A stretch of 64,000 nucleotides of DNA, from positions 108,102,793-108,166,792 of the forward strand of contig CM028379.1 in NCBI GenBank assembly GCA_013146195.2. Direction: 5' to 3'. Made by a program: the position numbers and the translations under genes. Shown one piece after another: positions 44,781 through 57,267 of this stretch. Origin of the DNA: Codonopsis lanceolata. Its lineage: Eukaryota > Streptophyta > Magnoliopsida > Asterales > Campanulaceae. The notes beneath the pieces are model-generated. The model was not told the origin of the DNA, did no database searches, and worked only from the letters and a program-made list of their open reading frames with translations. Every line of letters starts with the position of its first letter. Positions within the stretch are counted from its first letter, which is position 1.

Positions 44781-45415
44781 ACCTCCGTAATACACCTATT
44801 ATTTATTAAGGGTATCGTAGTTATTTTACCACTAAAAGTAACTTTTTTCGATTGAAAAAAGAAAAAAAGTATACTTTAACGATTAAATTTTTTGAAAAAT
44901 GGACCGACCTGTAATTTCTCGAAGTATAATGAATGTTTGGGCTTGATTGACCTGAAAATAAGGAATGTACTAAAGTGAACTAAGGGGATATCTCTACTAG
45001 AACAACTCAATGTGAGAGTAAGAACATGGCGTAGTTATTTGATGGAATTTTGATATATTTTCAGTTATCAAATTGTGCATACATGCTCAATTACGAAAGA
45101 ATGATATTCAAGGTATGGCCATCACATAAAGTAATGATATAGATACGTATGGCTATCAAATAAAGTAATGATATAGGTACCTAATGAGTACCTAAAATAA
45201 TATACCTAATAATATGAAATCTGATGTGACATTGATAGATCCAATTTTTACTTAATTACTAACAAAATGTTTAATTAACATTGATTAAATTTCAATCCTA
45301 AAAGGTTTTTTTTTTTTTTTTTTCAAAAGAAAAAGAAAGCGTAAAACAAGAAAAAAGTTAAGGTTGCGATCTCCGCCCAAACACAAGCCGCTCGCTCTCG
45401 CTTCATCTGGGCTGG
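44781..45415. other. AT-rich spacer before gap
   Basis: Contains a MULE-like terminus near 44900-44925 and a short duplication (AAAGTAATGATATAG twice, 45135-45180). No gene. Ends with GC-richer bases at the assembly gap. Confidence 0.45.
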
Positions 45416-45515
45416 NNNNNNNNNNNNNNNNNNNNNNNNNNNNNNNNNNNNNNNNNNNNNNNNNNNNNNNNNNNNNNNNNNNNNNNNNNNNNNNNNNNNN
45501 NNNNNNNNNNNNNNN
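45416..45515. other. Assembly gap, 100 N
   Basis: Exactly 100 N, the usual placeholder for a gap of unknown size. Linkage across it should be treated as scaffold-level. Confidence 0.99.
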
Positions 45516-46695
45516 TTTCTATTAGTAATAATAAAAGTGTTTTTATCTTAAAATTAAATAATGGGTCATCACATTTCTAACCAATGTGAGATATATATAT
45601 ATTCTATTGATAATAATGGTAAGTCTTATATTTAAAGACCTTAAAAACAAACATTACCCTCTACCAAACATATGATACATCTATTCTATTGGTAATAATA
45701 GTATTTTTAAAACCAACATTAATTTACAGACAATATGTGATACTCCCTCCGTCCCTAAATTATTGTCCTAGTTGACCTGGCGTACAGATTAAGAAAAAAT
45801 AATTGACTTGATTATTTATATTGGTTTAATGTGTAATTTCCTTTAAAGCTCATGTATATGTGACCCATAATTAAAGTATGGTGAAAAAGTAAGGGTAAAG
45901 TGGTAAAAGTGATGTTCTAAAAAGGTAAGTTTTCAAAGTGGACAATTATTTTGGGACGGACGAAAAAGGAAAGGAGGACGATAATTTAGGGATGGAGGGA
46001 GTACATCTTTTCTATTGATAATAATAGTAGAATACTTTGTAACCAATGTGAAATACTTGCATCTATTCTATTTGTAACAGAAAAGTCTTTAACCTAAAGA
46101 CTTTTTAAACCAACATTTATTTTTAAGCAATGTGAGATACATATCTTTTATTGGTAATAAGAGTAAAAGTATTACTATAAAACTAACATCTTTTTCTAAA
46201 CAATATAAGATACATCTTTTTCATATTATAATAATGTGAGATACTTCTTTTCTATTTCTATTAGTAATAAAAATGTAAGACTTTTATCTAAAGACTTTTA
46301 AAACAAACATCTTTTTTTTTAAATAAACATCTCTTTCTCACCATGAGGTATACATCTTTTCTATTTATAATAATAGTATTTTTAAAACCAACATTAATTT
46401 CTAACAAATGTAAGATGCATTCTTCTATAGTAATAATAATAGTCTTTTATATAAAAACTTTCGAAATCAACATATCTTTCTAAACAATGTGGGATACATC
46501 TCTTCTATTGGTTATAACATAAAAATAATAATAGTAGTAGTATTTTATTTTAAATAGTTTTGAAAACAACATCTCTTCGTTTATCTATTAATTTTATAAC
46601 CAATATATGTTTCTAAATAATGTGGATGTCTTTGTAACCAATGTGATATACATTATCTAAAACCATTTTAAACCAATATCACTTTCCTAACTAAT

Positions 46696-46697
<2 letters not shown>
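45516..46697. repeat. Degenerate tandem array, about 80-100-bp unit (left part)
   Basis: Units of the form ACCAATGTGAGATACATCT, then CTATTGGTAATAATAG, then AAAGACTTTTAAAACCAACAT recur head to tail about a dozen times. The array resumes at 50330-50598, so the LINE and a MITE were inserted into it. No coding content. Confidence 0.8.
45743..46001. mobile_element. Stowaway-type MITE, copy 2
   Basis: 259 bp, TIRs CTCCCTCCGTCCCTAAAT and ATTTAGGGATGGAGGGAG, TA duplication (45741-45742, 46002-46003). Close copy of 15941-16197, same orientation. It retains GGGACGGACG where copy 1 has GGACGGACG. Confidence 0.95.

Positions 46698-46736
<39 letters not shown>
46698..46736. repeat. (TA)n microsatellite at LINE 3' end
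   Basis: TA run of about 39 bp. It adjoins the 3' end of the minus-strand LINE in place of a poly-A tail. Confidence 0.9.
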
Positions 46737-46738
<2 letters not shown>

Positions 46739-49700
46739 CTAAACAGGGGCTGACCTGCAGTAATTTATTAAATAAATAAAAGATACAAATTTGAGGGAGA
46801 CAACCAACCTTGCCCTTATAAGAGGGAGGACGGAGGAGCCTGACCTCGAAATAGAAGCAACTTACATAAAAGATAGAACTAAACAAAAAAGAGGAAACAA
46901 ACATGCTAGAAATTACGAAATCCTAAGATAAGGAGTGCCCACTTTATCCAGAAAAAACAGGCCCCGAATTTTTCTCGGCAATTGCCCAATTGAGGAAAAG
47001 GAGAAATCCCTATCTGCATCACATCCCAAGTTAGCCAAGGCATCAGCTACCGAGTTAGCTTCCCTTAAACAATGAGGTATGAAGAGCTGCAAAGAAGAAA
47101 TGATGGTACTCATGGCCTTAATAAGATATCTGCAATGCCAAGGAGAAGAAGCCGAACCAACCAGACATTCAAAAAGAACTTTGGAGTCTACTTCGACTGC
47201 AGCCAAATGAATATTATTGTCTTGAAGCCAGAACAGACCATAAAGGAGAACATGGCATTCTGCCGAGAAATTAGTCATCACTCCAAAAGCCTTGGCATAG
47301 GCATAAATGATATCACCTGAGCTATTACGAACAATGCCCCCTCCAGCACTTAAACCTGGGTTACCATGACTAGCCCCATCTGTATTAAGTTTAAAAGACT
47401 CGCTACCCGGTTTGTTCCATGTAATGGACTGAATAGTAATGGATCGAAGACGCCTAAGCCGAGGGAAAGAAGGCCGAACAGAGAAAGATGTTCCCATGAA
47501 ACCAGCCGCTTCCAGAGAAGAAGAAATAAGATGTTTTATACGAGCAATAATATTAGGGGCTGAACTACGAACATCATCAAAACAAGCTCGATTTCTGGCT
47601 TTCCAAAGCTCCCACAAGATGATAGAGGGTGCGATTATGTGAATGGAGGAGTTGGGATACAACAACCACCAATTTGAACAAACTTGAGCAATGGAGGTCA
47701 GATGCATATGCACGGCACCCAAACAATGAAAAACTGACCATACAGCGTGAGCAGTAGGGCTGTGTAAGAACACATGAGAGTAGGTTTCAAGTTGCCCTTG
47801 AGAACAGCAGTAACAACGCGAAGCTATGGCAATTCCTTTTTTAATAACACTTTCATCAATGGGGATCTTCTGTCTCCATAGTTTCCACATGAAGATACTA
47901 ACATGGCTTGGCAGATGTTGGTACCAAATGTGTTTAGCCGAAAGAGAGTGACCGGAGTGAGAACGAACCAAGTCCCATGCAGACGACAAAGAAAATATGC
48001 CGTTGGAGTTCGCTATCCAGCAAGGAATATCTGGATCTCCATTTAAAGTTATACGCATGTCTTTGATAAACTGAACCATTTGAGGCTCAATAGATCGAAT
48101 CACTGAAGGATGAATCTGAAGCTGGTTCTCAAAGATATCTTTGACAAGGTCGAGCTCACAGGTCGAAGGCTTAGGGAAGTAACCTTTAAGAGACCGGTTA
48201 TCGAACCATAACGAACAGTGACCTCTACCAACAATCCAGACAATATTCTGTTCGGCCTTTGAACGAGCCCAACACACACGACGCCAAACACTTGAGCCAA
48301 CTGAATTAGCGAGAGTAGGATGGCCAGAGTTGCAATATTTTTTCAACATAAAATGAGCCCAAAGGCTGGAATTGCATCTAAATCGCCACCATAGCTGCAA
48401 AGAATGAGTTTTGACAACATCAGAAATGGCCCGAATGCCAACACCACCTTCAGAAGTCGGCATGCAACACTTGTGCCACGTAACCCAATGAGTTTTAAGT
48501 TTACTGTCAATCGAACCCCAAAAGAAATTAGCTAGAATTCTGTTGATGTGGTTGATTATGTAGGAAGGGGGATCTAAGATGGCAATTTGATACATTATAA
48601 TCGACTGGAGAACCGAATTTATGAGGGTGACTTTGCCAGCCTGATTTAATAAAGCACCAGACCAAGAGTTTATTCAAGCTTGAAGTTTGGCAATAAGGGG
48701 GTCAAACATGCTCTTCTTTTTTCTGCCCTAAAAAATGGGGCAACCTAAATAGGTAACAGGAATAGCACTAAAAGAGAACCTCGATATGACGCGAATATTA
48801 TTAATTCTGAGGATGAGGAGCCAGGAAGAAACCATGAAGCAACTTTTCTCGAGCATTAATGAGCTGGCCCGGTGACCGCTCAGAGGCCGAAAGAAGACTC
48901 GATGCTTAAGGAGAGTGGTTATCGCTGCCAAGTTGCAAAAATCATCACATCATCCACAAAGGCAAGATGAGATATAGGCAAGCAACGAAGACGAATAATA
49001 GTTATAACGGGCTGAGAGATCTGAAGATCGTTAGACCCCGACTTAAAACTTCTGCAGCAATAATGAACAAGCTAGGAGAGAGAGGGTCTCCTTGACGGAT
49101 GCCCCTAGAAGAGGGAAAATAACCTGCTGGGCAACCATTGATAAGAACGGAGAACCAGTTATTGGAGATGATACGCCAGATCATGTCGATAAAAAATTCA
49201 CCGAAACCAAATTTGCGAAGGACCTTGATAAGGAAGTGCCAATTAATCCGGTCAAAAGCTTTAGCCATGTCAAGCTTAATAATAACGTTGGAACCATTGG
49301 CTTTCTTTTTCAAATGATGGGATAATTCTTGGGCCAGAAGAATGTTATCCTGAATTAACCTACCCTTGGTGAAAGCACTTTGATTATCCGAGATGATGCA
49401 GGGGAGAAGACTGGACAAGCGGACAGAAAGAAGTTTGGAGAAAACCTTGTTGCAAAAATTAAAGAGACTGATGGGGCGAAGATCCTTAAAAAAAGAAATC
49501 GTGTCTGTCTTGGGAAGCAAAAGAAGAGAAGTGCTAGACCAAGCCTTGGGAATATCGAAACTCACAAAAACTCAAGAATGGCCAAGTGTAAGTCCAAAGC
49601 GTTAATAATATCCCAAAGAAGCAGTAAAGAATTTTCCGTAAAGCCATCGGACCCGCAAAGACTATCACCATTTAGGGAAAAGTGACTTCACTTAATTTCC

Positions 49701-50329
49701 TCAAAACTCATAAGCGAGGAAAGTCGTTCATTTTGCTCAGAAGAAATTAGAGGGGGAATAACATTAAGGAGGTCATCATCAAAAGTGTCACATGCAGCAA
49801 GTTGCTCTTTGAAAAAATCAACCGCAGCCCTTTGAATATCCTCTTTTGTACTAACTTCAATGCCATGCATATCCTGAATTTTATGAATAGAAAGCTTGTT
49901 GTGAGTTTGTTTCACCGACGCATGAAACAACTTAGTATTTCCAACTCCCTCCTTAAGCCATTTTAGGTAAGACTTTTGGTGCCAATAATCCTCTTCAGTT
50001 TTGAGCTTCTGTCTTAAAACAACTTGGGCAAGGTGAAGGGCCTCGCGGTTACGTTCATCGTTACAAGATTCATAAAGAATTTCTTTTTCCAGAACTGCAT
50101 CTTCCGCATCTTTGACTGCCTCGAAAACGTTGCCAAATACCAGCTTATTCCAACTATGTAAAGCCTTTTTAACTTGACGAAGTTTGTTAGAAAAGGCAAC
50201 CATTGGTCTGCCACCCGAAGGAATGCACCAGGCCTGGCGAACTGTGTCTAAAAAAGATGGGTGAGAGACCCAAATATTCTGAAATCTAAATTGAGATGAA
50301 GTGGAAACCATGTGCTGGGAAATAATCAC
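46737..50329 (-). mobile_element. L1-type LINE, 5'-truncated
   Basis: Minus-strand non-LTR element of about 3.6 kb holding the reverse transcriptase, zf-RVT and RNase H parts of ORF2 and a 3' UTR. The endonuclease and ORF1 are missing, as expected from incomplete target-primed reverse transcription. CACTTTCCTAACTAATGTG (about 46681-46699) and CACTCTCTAACCAATGTG (about 50326-50343) flank it. These may be a target duplication, but they also look like the surrounding array units. Confidence 0.85.
46913..50329 (-). pseudogene. LINE ORF2 remnant: RT, zf-RVT, RNase H
   Basis: From 50329 down: a linker between endonuclease and RT (FQNIWVSHPSFLDTVRQAW, then WLKEGVGNTKLFHASV); RT core at 49002-49565 (SDNQSAFTKGRLIQDNILLA, KLDMAKAFDRINW, GIRQGDPLSPSLFI); catalytic FVDD at 48949-48960, where most relatives have F/Y-A-D-D. 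Then a 560-residue open stretch (46913-48595) holds the zf-RVT (CYCCSQGQLETYSHVFLHS) and the RNase H with KLNTDGASHGNPGLSAGGG, SAECHVLLYGL, EVDSKVLFECL and REANSVADALANLG. Frameshifts or stops near 49685, 49000, 48725 and 48600-48670 break the RT part. Same family as the fragment at 1-572. Confidence 0.88.
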
Positions 50330-50598
50330 TCTCTAACCAATGTGTAATATATCTCATCATTTGGTAATAGTAGTTGAAGTTTTTTATCTAAAAAAATATC
50401 TAAAAGCAACATCTCTTTCTATATAATGGAATATATCTCTTCTCTTCTTTTTTGTTAATGATAAAAGTAGAAGTCTTTTTATTTAAAGACTTTTAAAATC
50501 AACATCACTTTTTAACCAATGTAAGATTTATCTCTTTTATTGGTAATAATAGTAATTTAAAACCAACATCAATTTATAACAAATGTGTGATATATATC
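50330..50598. repeat. Degenerate tandem array (right part)
   Basis: Continues the units of 45516-46697 (AACCAATGTAAGATTTATCT, TTATTGGTAATAATAG, AAAGACTTTTAAAATCAACA) and ends where the gypsy LTR begins. Confidence 0.75.
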
Positions 50599-51350
50599 TG
50601 AAAGGATTGAAATCGAGGGATTGACCCTCGGCATGAAAAGGACCCGACCCTCGGCATAAAGAGGGTCCCACTTACAGGACAACACGTTGCGAGGATAGGA
50701 CCACTCGTCCCCAAGATAAATCACTCTAGCCTCGGCATCATGACCATCGGCACTTCGGCGAGCCCAGCCACGACTGACCTGACAGATCACGGGCTCCCTC
50801 GACCTCGCCACCAAATTTGTCCTCATAAATCCTCTACCTCGACGAATAACAAAAGCCTTCGTCACAGAAACCACTCGGCCTCGGCCTCAGATCAATCATT
50901 CACCCCGACAAACCATTTCCCTAGGCCCGAGAAAACCGCCGCACGCCAATACCAACCCTCCGACACACGCAGTTCACTCATTCCCGATTTAACGCCCTCA
51001 ACGCATTTAATAACACCCACTTTATGCTCCCCAATAACAAACTGCCACGTCGCCATCAACTTCAGGTATAAATATAAGAGCCCCTATTTATGGCAAGGTA
51101 AGTAATTTCAGCGATATCCTAACTCTCTTATCACAGCTCTCTATCAAAACAATTATCACGGCTCATTTATTACCAAAACTCTACCGGAAAACTGATTCCT
51201 ACGCCGGAGGGTTATAGTCGGGCCAACCCGACACCTTAACGGTGTTTGTTGTTTACATTGGCAGTTAACCGTGGACTAACAAGAAGCCGCCACCTCATCC
51301 TCGCCACACGTGACGTGAAGACAAGATCACCACAAATATTGCGTGATCGC
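50599..51350 (+). repeat. 5' LTR of Tat-like element
   Basis: Starts TGAAAGGATTGAAATCGAGG and matches 61720-62439 throughout. It contains GGTATAAATATAAGAGCCCC (TATA box, about 51065-51084). It ends just before TGGTTCCATTGCCGAAACG (51353-51371), a mutated form of the TGGCGCCGTTGCCGG-type primer-binding site of plant gypsy elements. Confidence 0.85.
51065..51084 (+). promoter_or_regulatory. LTR TATA box
   Basis: GTATAAATATAAGAG in the 5' LTR; the same sequence is kept in the 3' LTR near 62161. It probably drives sense transcription of the element. Confidence 0.6.
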
Positions 51351-51371
51351 TTTGGTTCCATTGCCGAAACG

Positions 51372-52229
51372 ACTTTTCCCAAAGACAGTCCACGCACGAG
51401 AAAGGATGGTAAAATCCAAAAAGCAAGCCTCAAAGAACGTAACCCCGCCGCATCCACCCACCTAGAAAAGGAGCAGCCGAGCACAAAGACAATGAGGGAC
51501 GCAGGGAGAACTCCGCGCCGCGCTACCCGAGGTGCTGGCCAGTGACCAAAGAAGGAATAAAAGAAGCATAGACACCACGCACAAACGACTACGAAAAGAC
51601 ACCAGACACCGACCCGAGAGGTCGAGACTTAAAGACATCGGCCGGACGAGAGGAACAAGGAGGAGCCGCGTGGTAAAACAATAGACCAACGGCTCAAGAA
51701 GAGGCCGAACGAGAGTATGCGTATTGGGAGCACCAAAAGACCTTGTGCACGAAAAATTCAGAAGCCGAGACTAAGATGCACGAGCTAAGACAAAGCCCTG
51801 CCCCTAACCCGAGCCCATAATCATCGAACAAAGCACCCCTACAAGCGATCGAACTCTGCGGCGTAGGATGGAAACTACAAAAGCCAAAAAGGCAAAGTTT
51901 ACCACCAATGTCAAATCGAGACTGGGAAGAGGGTGGCCGGCGAGGATCCAGACGAGCTGCTCATTCTCGCCTAAAATTCCCCGCCGAGACGGATAATTGT
52001 CGAGCCCATAGCGAGGAAGGAGAGTCTCGCCCCTACGCCGCCTCTCGAACAAAGCCCACTCCAAGTCTCTGCACCCGCCTCGCCAAATTGCAAAGGAGGC
52101 TCGCTTGGGGTCCCCCGTGAGAAATATGATCGAGGAAGAGCCCGAGGTACCACAGCCGAAAAAGTGGCTAATCGCATCCCCACACAAGCCGTGGCCTGCA
52201 AGGCGAAAGGCCGATGACAAAGCCGAGAT
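51372..52229 (+). other. 5' leader / N-terminal gag region, degenerate
   Basis: GC-rich, Arg/Glu-rich frames without recognisable domains. The position between primer-binding site and gag core fits the leader and variable gag N-terminus. Confidence 0.5.
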
Positions 52230-53380
52230 TAGGCATGGATGGAAAATTGGAAGCTCTACAGAGCTATGGGTTAACTCGGTCCTCAAGAAAATTGGGGGCC
52301 ATTTATTAAGCGTATAAGAGAGGTGGAAGTTCCTCGAAAGTAAAGATTCCACACTTTGAGGACTACACCGTAACACAACAACCTCGACCACGGTCGTGGT
52401 TCGAATTGAAAATGATCATCGCAACTGCATCGACGACATATGGTGCTTAGTGTTCGCTGAACCCTCAAGAAGTGTGCTCAACAAGGTACAACGGGTTAGC
52501 ACCCGATTCTATCACCCGCTGGGATGACTTTAAGGGGCATTTTTGAAAAAGTTCGCTCGCAGTGCTCTCCCAAAAGCGAGACGCACTGTAGCGTGAAACA
52601 AGAGGTTGGAGAAACCGCATCGGGCATACATGGCACGCTTTAAAGAAGTCCCGACCAAATCCCAGATATTCCCGACACATCCGCGAGGATGTGTTTCTGA
52701 GCGTGCCCGGTACGAGGGAATTGCCGAACGAGCTCCTCATGCGACCAAAGGACACAATCGGCGAGATGTTCTTGACACCAAAGGGTGGCCCCTGTTGACG
52801 GCGAGCAACCCCCACCACAACAAACTCACAAGGGGTCACGCCCCTTCCGCACTGACGCCGCAAATAAAGGAAAAGAGCAGGGAAAGCTCTACAGAGGACG
52901 CCAACTCTGGCAAGAGAAGGAGGAAGAAAGAGGCGCCGGGCGAGATTAGGGGCCAAGACGAGAATTCGAGCCGAAGACTTCACCCCTCAATGAATCTCGA
53001 ACACATAATGGACGCTTCCGCAGAGAAAACAAGATACGCCCACCACTCCCCACGAGGTCACCCGGAAGGGCGAAATCAAAAAAATGCAGCCTTCCATAAC
53101 GAGATCGGCCATATCACTTGAGGAGTGCATACATACCAAACGAGCAATACAAAGGGTGATAAACGAGGGAGACAAGGTTTGTGGCGAGAGAAGTTCACAT
53201 TCGCGCCCCGACCGAGGGCTCCGGGGCGAAAACAGATACCGACAACCTGGTAAACACCATCCTGAAGATACCCTGAGTATCACACGCTTGAAAATGCCAT
53301 CAATCGCCTCGAATGCTGAAAACATCATGGACGGGATGGTTGAAAACGAAATGGTATTCGTGGACACCGAGCCGGCGGCA
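52230..53380 (+). pseudogene. Tat-like gag remnant
   Basis: Pieces of the gypsy gag capsid core in shifting frames: SWFELKMIIATA, then YNGLAPDSITRWDDFKGHF, then MARFKEVPTKSQ (52630-52665). The arrangement W-x-NGL...SI-x-W-x2-F-x3-F followed by ARFKEV is the Retrotrans_gag pattern. The downstream part is Lys/Arg/His-rich. Stops and frame changes occur every 30-80 codons; no complete CCHC knuckle is seen. Confidence 0.7.
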
Positions 53381-53640
53381 ACGATATATGCCGCTAAAAC
53401 CCGTTAACTCGCAAATCGGCATTCACAAATGCCTAGTTAAACGGGTCTTGATAGATACGGGCGGAAGAGATGTGATGTTTTATAAGTGCTTTCTGGCACT
53501 AAAGCTCTGGCGATACCCACCTCACTCCGAGCCGAGTCCAACCGAGGGCTTTACAGCCACAAGGTCACGCCAAAGGAACAGTGGGACTCATAGTCGCCGG
53601 GCGAGGGGGATACCACCGTAAGCGAGGAAGTCACTTTCCT
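53381..53640 (+). pseudogene. Tat-like aspartic protease remnant
   Basis: KRVLIDTGGRDVMFYKCFLA contains the retropepsin active site, Asp-Thr-Gly at 53454-53462, in the usual hydrophobic context. The next residue is Gly where Ser or Ala is common. The frame before and after is shifted relative to gag and RT. Confidence 0.7.
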
Positions 53641-54199
53641 CGCCCTGATCTCCCTCTCCGCATAACGCCATCCTCTACAAGCACCTTCCCGTGCCAAATT
53701 TCGAATGGTGGCATCAATGGCCCATCACGAGTCAAGTACATGACCTCGCTCGAGTAGGGGTCCTCAAGAATGATGCTCGTACTACTTTAGAGTACCCGAT
53801 CACGAGAAAAAGAGGCGAGAAAAGGTTGAAAAGGCCGAGGAGGCCGAGGGAATAGAAGGTGAACAGCCGCAAAACGAGCCGTAGGGCTCGACGGGAAAGC
53901 TCCACCTCAGAAGCAACCAAAGCAAGCCAAGGAAGTTGGCCCGCTGCGAAGAAGGAACATCGAGTGCCGAGAACGAGAAAATCGAAATCGAAAGCCTCGA
54001 TGTTCGAGATCATCCAATCATACAACCTATGGAAGACGTAGAAGAGGTTATCATAAACTTCAACTACCCCGACCGTAAAATAAAGGTGGGAATGGAAATT
54101 GCGGCGACGAGAGGAGAGCCATAATTGAGTTCTTAAGGGAAAACACGATGTCTTTGCATGGCAAGCCGAGGATATGGAAGGCATTGCCGAGGAAGTAGC
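53641..54199 (+). other. Linker between protease and RT, degenerate
   Basis: No intact domain. A patch near 53990-54110 (VRDHPIIQPMEDVEEVIINF) fits the spacer found before the RT in Tat-like polyproteins. Confidence 0.45.
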
Positions 54200-55470
54200 A
54201 AGACACGTATTAAGTGTCAATCCAAAGATTTGTACCTATACAACGTAAGCCGAGATATTTCTCCCTGAAAAGCAAGAGGCCATCAAGGAGAAATAGCCAA
54301 ACTTCTTCTGCCGAGATTATAAGAGAAATCCACTACCCTACGTGGATTGCAAATGTTGTGATGGTCAAGAAAAATAACGGAAAATGGAGGATGTGCGTGA
54401 CTTCACCAACCCGAACGAAGCATGCCCGAAGGATCAGATCCACTACCGAGGATAGATCAACCGGTCGATTCTATCTCTGATACAAAATTTAAGCTTCGTG
54501 GACGCCACTGTGGTACCACCGATCGATGTGGAAAGAGGACCAAGGGAACACAGCCTTTCCGAGCGGCAAGCGCGCCATCAAGCTACAATATGATGCCGCT
54601 CGCCTAAAAACGCGGGGCCACCTACCGAATGGTGAACAAAGTCTTCGGCAATCACTGGGGAGGAATGTGGAGGCCTACATAGATGATATGGTGATTAAAA
54701 CGAAGGAAACAGCCACATTGACGACCTCGAGAAACCTTCGCAAACCTCGAAAGAACAAAATGAAGCTCAATCCCGCCAAGTGTGCCTTCTACAGAATCTG
54801 CGGGAAGTTTTGGGGTACATGGTGAATGAGCGCGGCATCGAGGCGAATCCCGAGAAAATAAAAGCACTTGCCGAGATGAAGGTCCCAATATGCATCAAGC
54901 AAGTTCAACAGCTGAATGGAAGAATAGTAGCCTTGGGAAGGTTCATATCAAAATCACCGAAAAAGCCTCCCTTCTTCAAAATCCCAAGAGGAGCGAGAAA
55001 ATTCACATGGGACAAAGAATGCGACCTCGCTTGACGAGCTCAAAAATACCTCTAAGCCTACCCCCGCTAAGCCGCCCCAAACCAGAGAAAGACTCTTTGT
55101 CTATCTCTCTAATCTGATACGCCATAGCATCTAAGTGTGAGAGGAAGAAGGACTTCAAAACCCATCTACTATGTATCACATGCACTAACCGAAGTTGAAA
55201 CGAGGTACATGCACATCGAGAAAGTGATTCTCGCTAATGATAACGGCGAGGAAACTGAAGCCGTATTTCAAAGCCCATGAAATCGGGGTTTACACCGACT
55301 TGCCCCTGCGAAGAATTTTACACAGGCCTGATGTTGCTGGAAGAATGATGAAGTGGGCCATTGAGCTGACGGAGTACGCAATTGTTTACCTCCCAAGAAA
55401 AACCATCAGAGCTCAAATCTTGGCCGATTTCATTGCCGAGGCCTCCTTCACCTCTGCAGGGAGAAAATAA
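54200..55470 (+). pseudogene. Tat-like reverse transcriptase and first RNase H remnant
   Basis: RT entry: EIHYPTWIANVVMVKKNNGK and WRMCV (54320-54400). Catalytic motif: AYIDDMVIKTKE, YIDD at 54676-54687. Thumb/connection: LGYMVNERGIEANPEKIKAL and GRIVALGRFISKSPKKPPFF (54780-55030). RNase H: ARKLKPYFKAHEIGVYTDLP, LRRILHRPDVAGRMMKWAIE and AQILADFIAE (55237-55445). The YIDD motif survives, but frameshifts near 54405, 54480, 54610, 54800 and 55040-55240 make it inactive. Part of the RT palm appears deleted. Confidence 0.85.
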
Positions 55471-55539
55471 TGCGCCAAATCAAGGACCTTCTACAAGCGA
55501 GCAAGTGCCTGTGCAAGAGTGTCCTCGCAAAACGCGACC

Positions 55540-55960
55540 ACCTCACCTCGACATTGTTCGTGGATGGATCGTCCAAAGAAAAATGGAAACGAGCGGCATT
55601 CTCCTCATTACACCGATGGAACGGAAATCGAAGGCCTTGAAACCGACTTCCTGGCCGAACAACGCCGCCGAGTACGAAGCCTTGATACAGCGCCGAGCCG
55701 CCGAGATAGGCCACTCAAATCTTGATCTTCACGACTCCCACTGCCGTGAAACGATTTCTGGGAATACGGGTAAACCATCCAACCTCGACAAGTACCGAGC
55801 ATTAGCAGTGAGCGTCCTCGCTCAATTCGAATACTGGGAGTTGGAACAAGTAGGAAGGGAGGAAAACACGAGGGCAGACTACCTCTCAAAAATGGCCACA
55901 AGTGAACTCGGCGAGCTCCCCCGTAAACATGGATCGAAATCCCGATACCCCGCCCATCGA
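55540..55960 (+). pseudogene. Second (archaeal-type) RNase H remnant
   Basis: TLFVDGSSKEKW opens the domain (55555-55580). NNAAEYEALIQRRAAEIGHS, then LDKYRALAVSVLAQFEYWEL and QVGREENTRADYLSKMATSE follow in the frame 55640-55905, the D...E...R-E-x-N-x-x-AD pattern. A second RNase H after the usual one is known from Tat-lineage plant gypsy elements. The central Asp (expected in SDSQ) is altered in DLHDSHCRE. Frameshifts occur at about 55600 and after the domain. Confidence 0.8.
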
Positions 55961-56149
55961 CAAAGAGAAAGTATTGATGCTAGAACAAAGCGACGAGTGT
56001 TGGATCGACGATATCAAAAAGTACATCGGCCAGGATACCGCCTAGCGACGAGAGCAAGGATGGGCAATGGCAAGAAGGTCGGCCGATATGCTTTAATTGG
56101 GATGTACTATACAAAGCGATCCTACACGAAGCCCCTCTTAAGGTGTGTT

Positions 56150-57180
56150 CGACCGTAAACCACACAGGATTACTTGCCGAGGTACATGGAGGGTGTGTGG
56201 TAGCCATCCGTGGGCTCGAACTTTGGCCGACAGGTCATTTTTCACTGATACTATTGGCCGACGCTGAGAAAGGATGCCGAGGTATACGCCGTAAAGTGCG
56301 ACAAGTGTCAAAGGTTCGCTAATATCCCAAGATTACCTTCGCACCTCAAACACCGTAATCGCAAAGATGGCTTCGAATGTGGGACGGACCTAATCGCCCA
56401 TTCCCTCGCCAAAGGAAAGAACAAATTTGTGATAGTGGCGGTGGACTACTTCACTAAATGGATCGAGGCCAAGCCCTTAGCAAGCATCACCGAACAAAGG
56501 GCCATCGACTTTATTCGAGACAATGTCCTCTCGCAGATACGGATTGCCGAGAGCCATCAGACGTATCACCACGCACACGCCGAACGATTCACGCCACCGC
56601 GAGGAAAGAGGAATTCGACATTGGAAGTCCTCTGTAGCACACCCCCAAGGAATGGCCAAGCGAGGCCTAAACAAGCAAATACTTCACGCCTTGAAACGAA
56701 GGTTAGATGACAAAAAGGTGCTTGGCTCGAGCAGCCTTCCGCCGCCTTATGGGCAATCCGAACGCCTCGCCGAGGTTCAACCGAGGAAACGCCTTTCTTT
56801 GACATATGGAACCGAGGCCATGGCCCCTGGCCGAAATGGCTCTCCCCACCGCAAGAGTCATCCATTTCAATGAAGAGGCGAACACGTAATCAAGGACTCG
56901 ACCTGACTACCTCAAGAAAGAAGGCTCGAAACCCTGATGAAGGCAATCAACTACAAAAAGCTCGCCAAGGCCCATCATGACAAAGGGTGAATCCGCACAT
57001 TCTCTGGCCGGGCGATATGGTGCTAAGAAAAGTCGAGGTGACAGCAACAGCCGGGAAGGAACAAGCTTTCTCCCAATTGGGAAGGACCATATAAAATCAC
57101 CGACAAAGATTCGAAAGCAGAACCTACAAAGCTCGCAAAACCGCATCTAACCCCTCCGAAAAACCTCGGCATTCGCACCA
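56150..57180 (+). pseudogene. Tat-like integrase remnant
   Basis: Zinc-binding part: YYWPTLRKDAEVYAVKCDKC, with C-x2-C at 56297-56308. Core: KFVIVAVDYFTKWIEAKPLA, first catalytic Asp codon 56444. Then GIRHWKSSVAHPQG, LTYGTEAMAPG and, near 57010-57060, the C-terminal WPGDMVLRKVEVTATAG. The region of the second catalytic Asp (expected SDNG) reads as unrelated text after YGLPRAI, so it is deleted or scrambled. Several frame changes are present. Confidence 0.85.
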
Positions 57181-57267
57181 CTTGAAAAATACTTACCTGA
57201 TCTCAGAATCTTCTTATATATATGAAAGGGAAATTTTCAAACCGAAAGAACTTGTTCAAACCATTTA

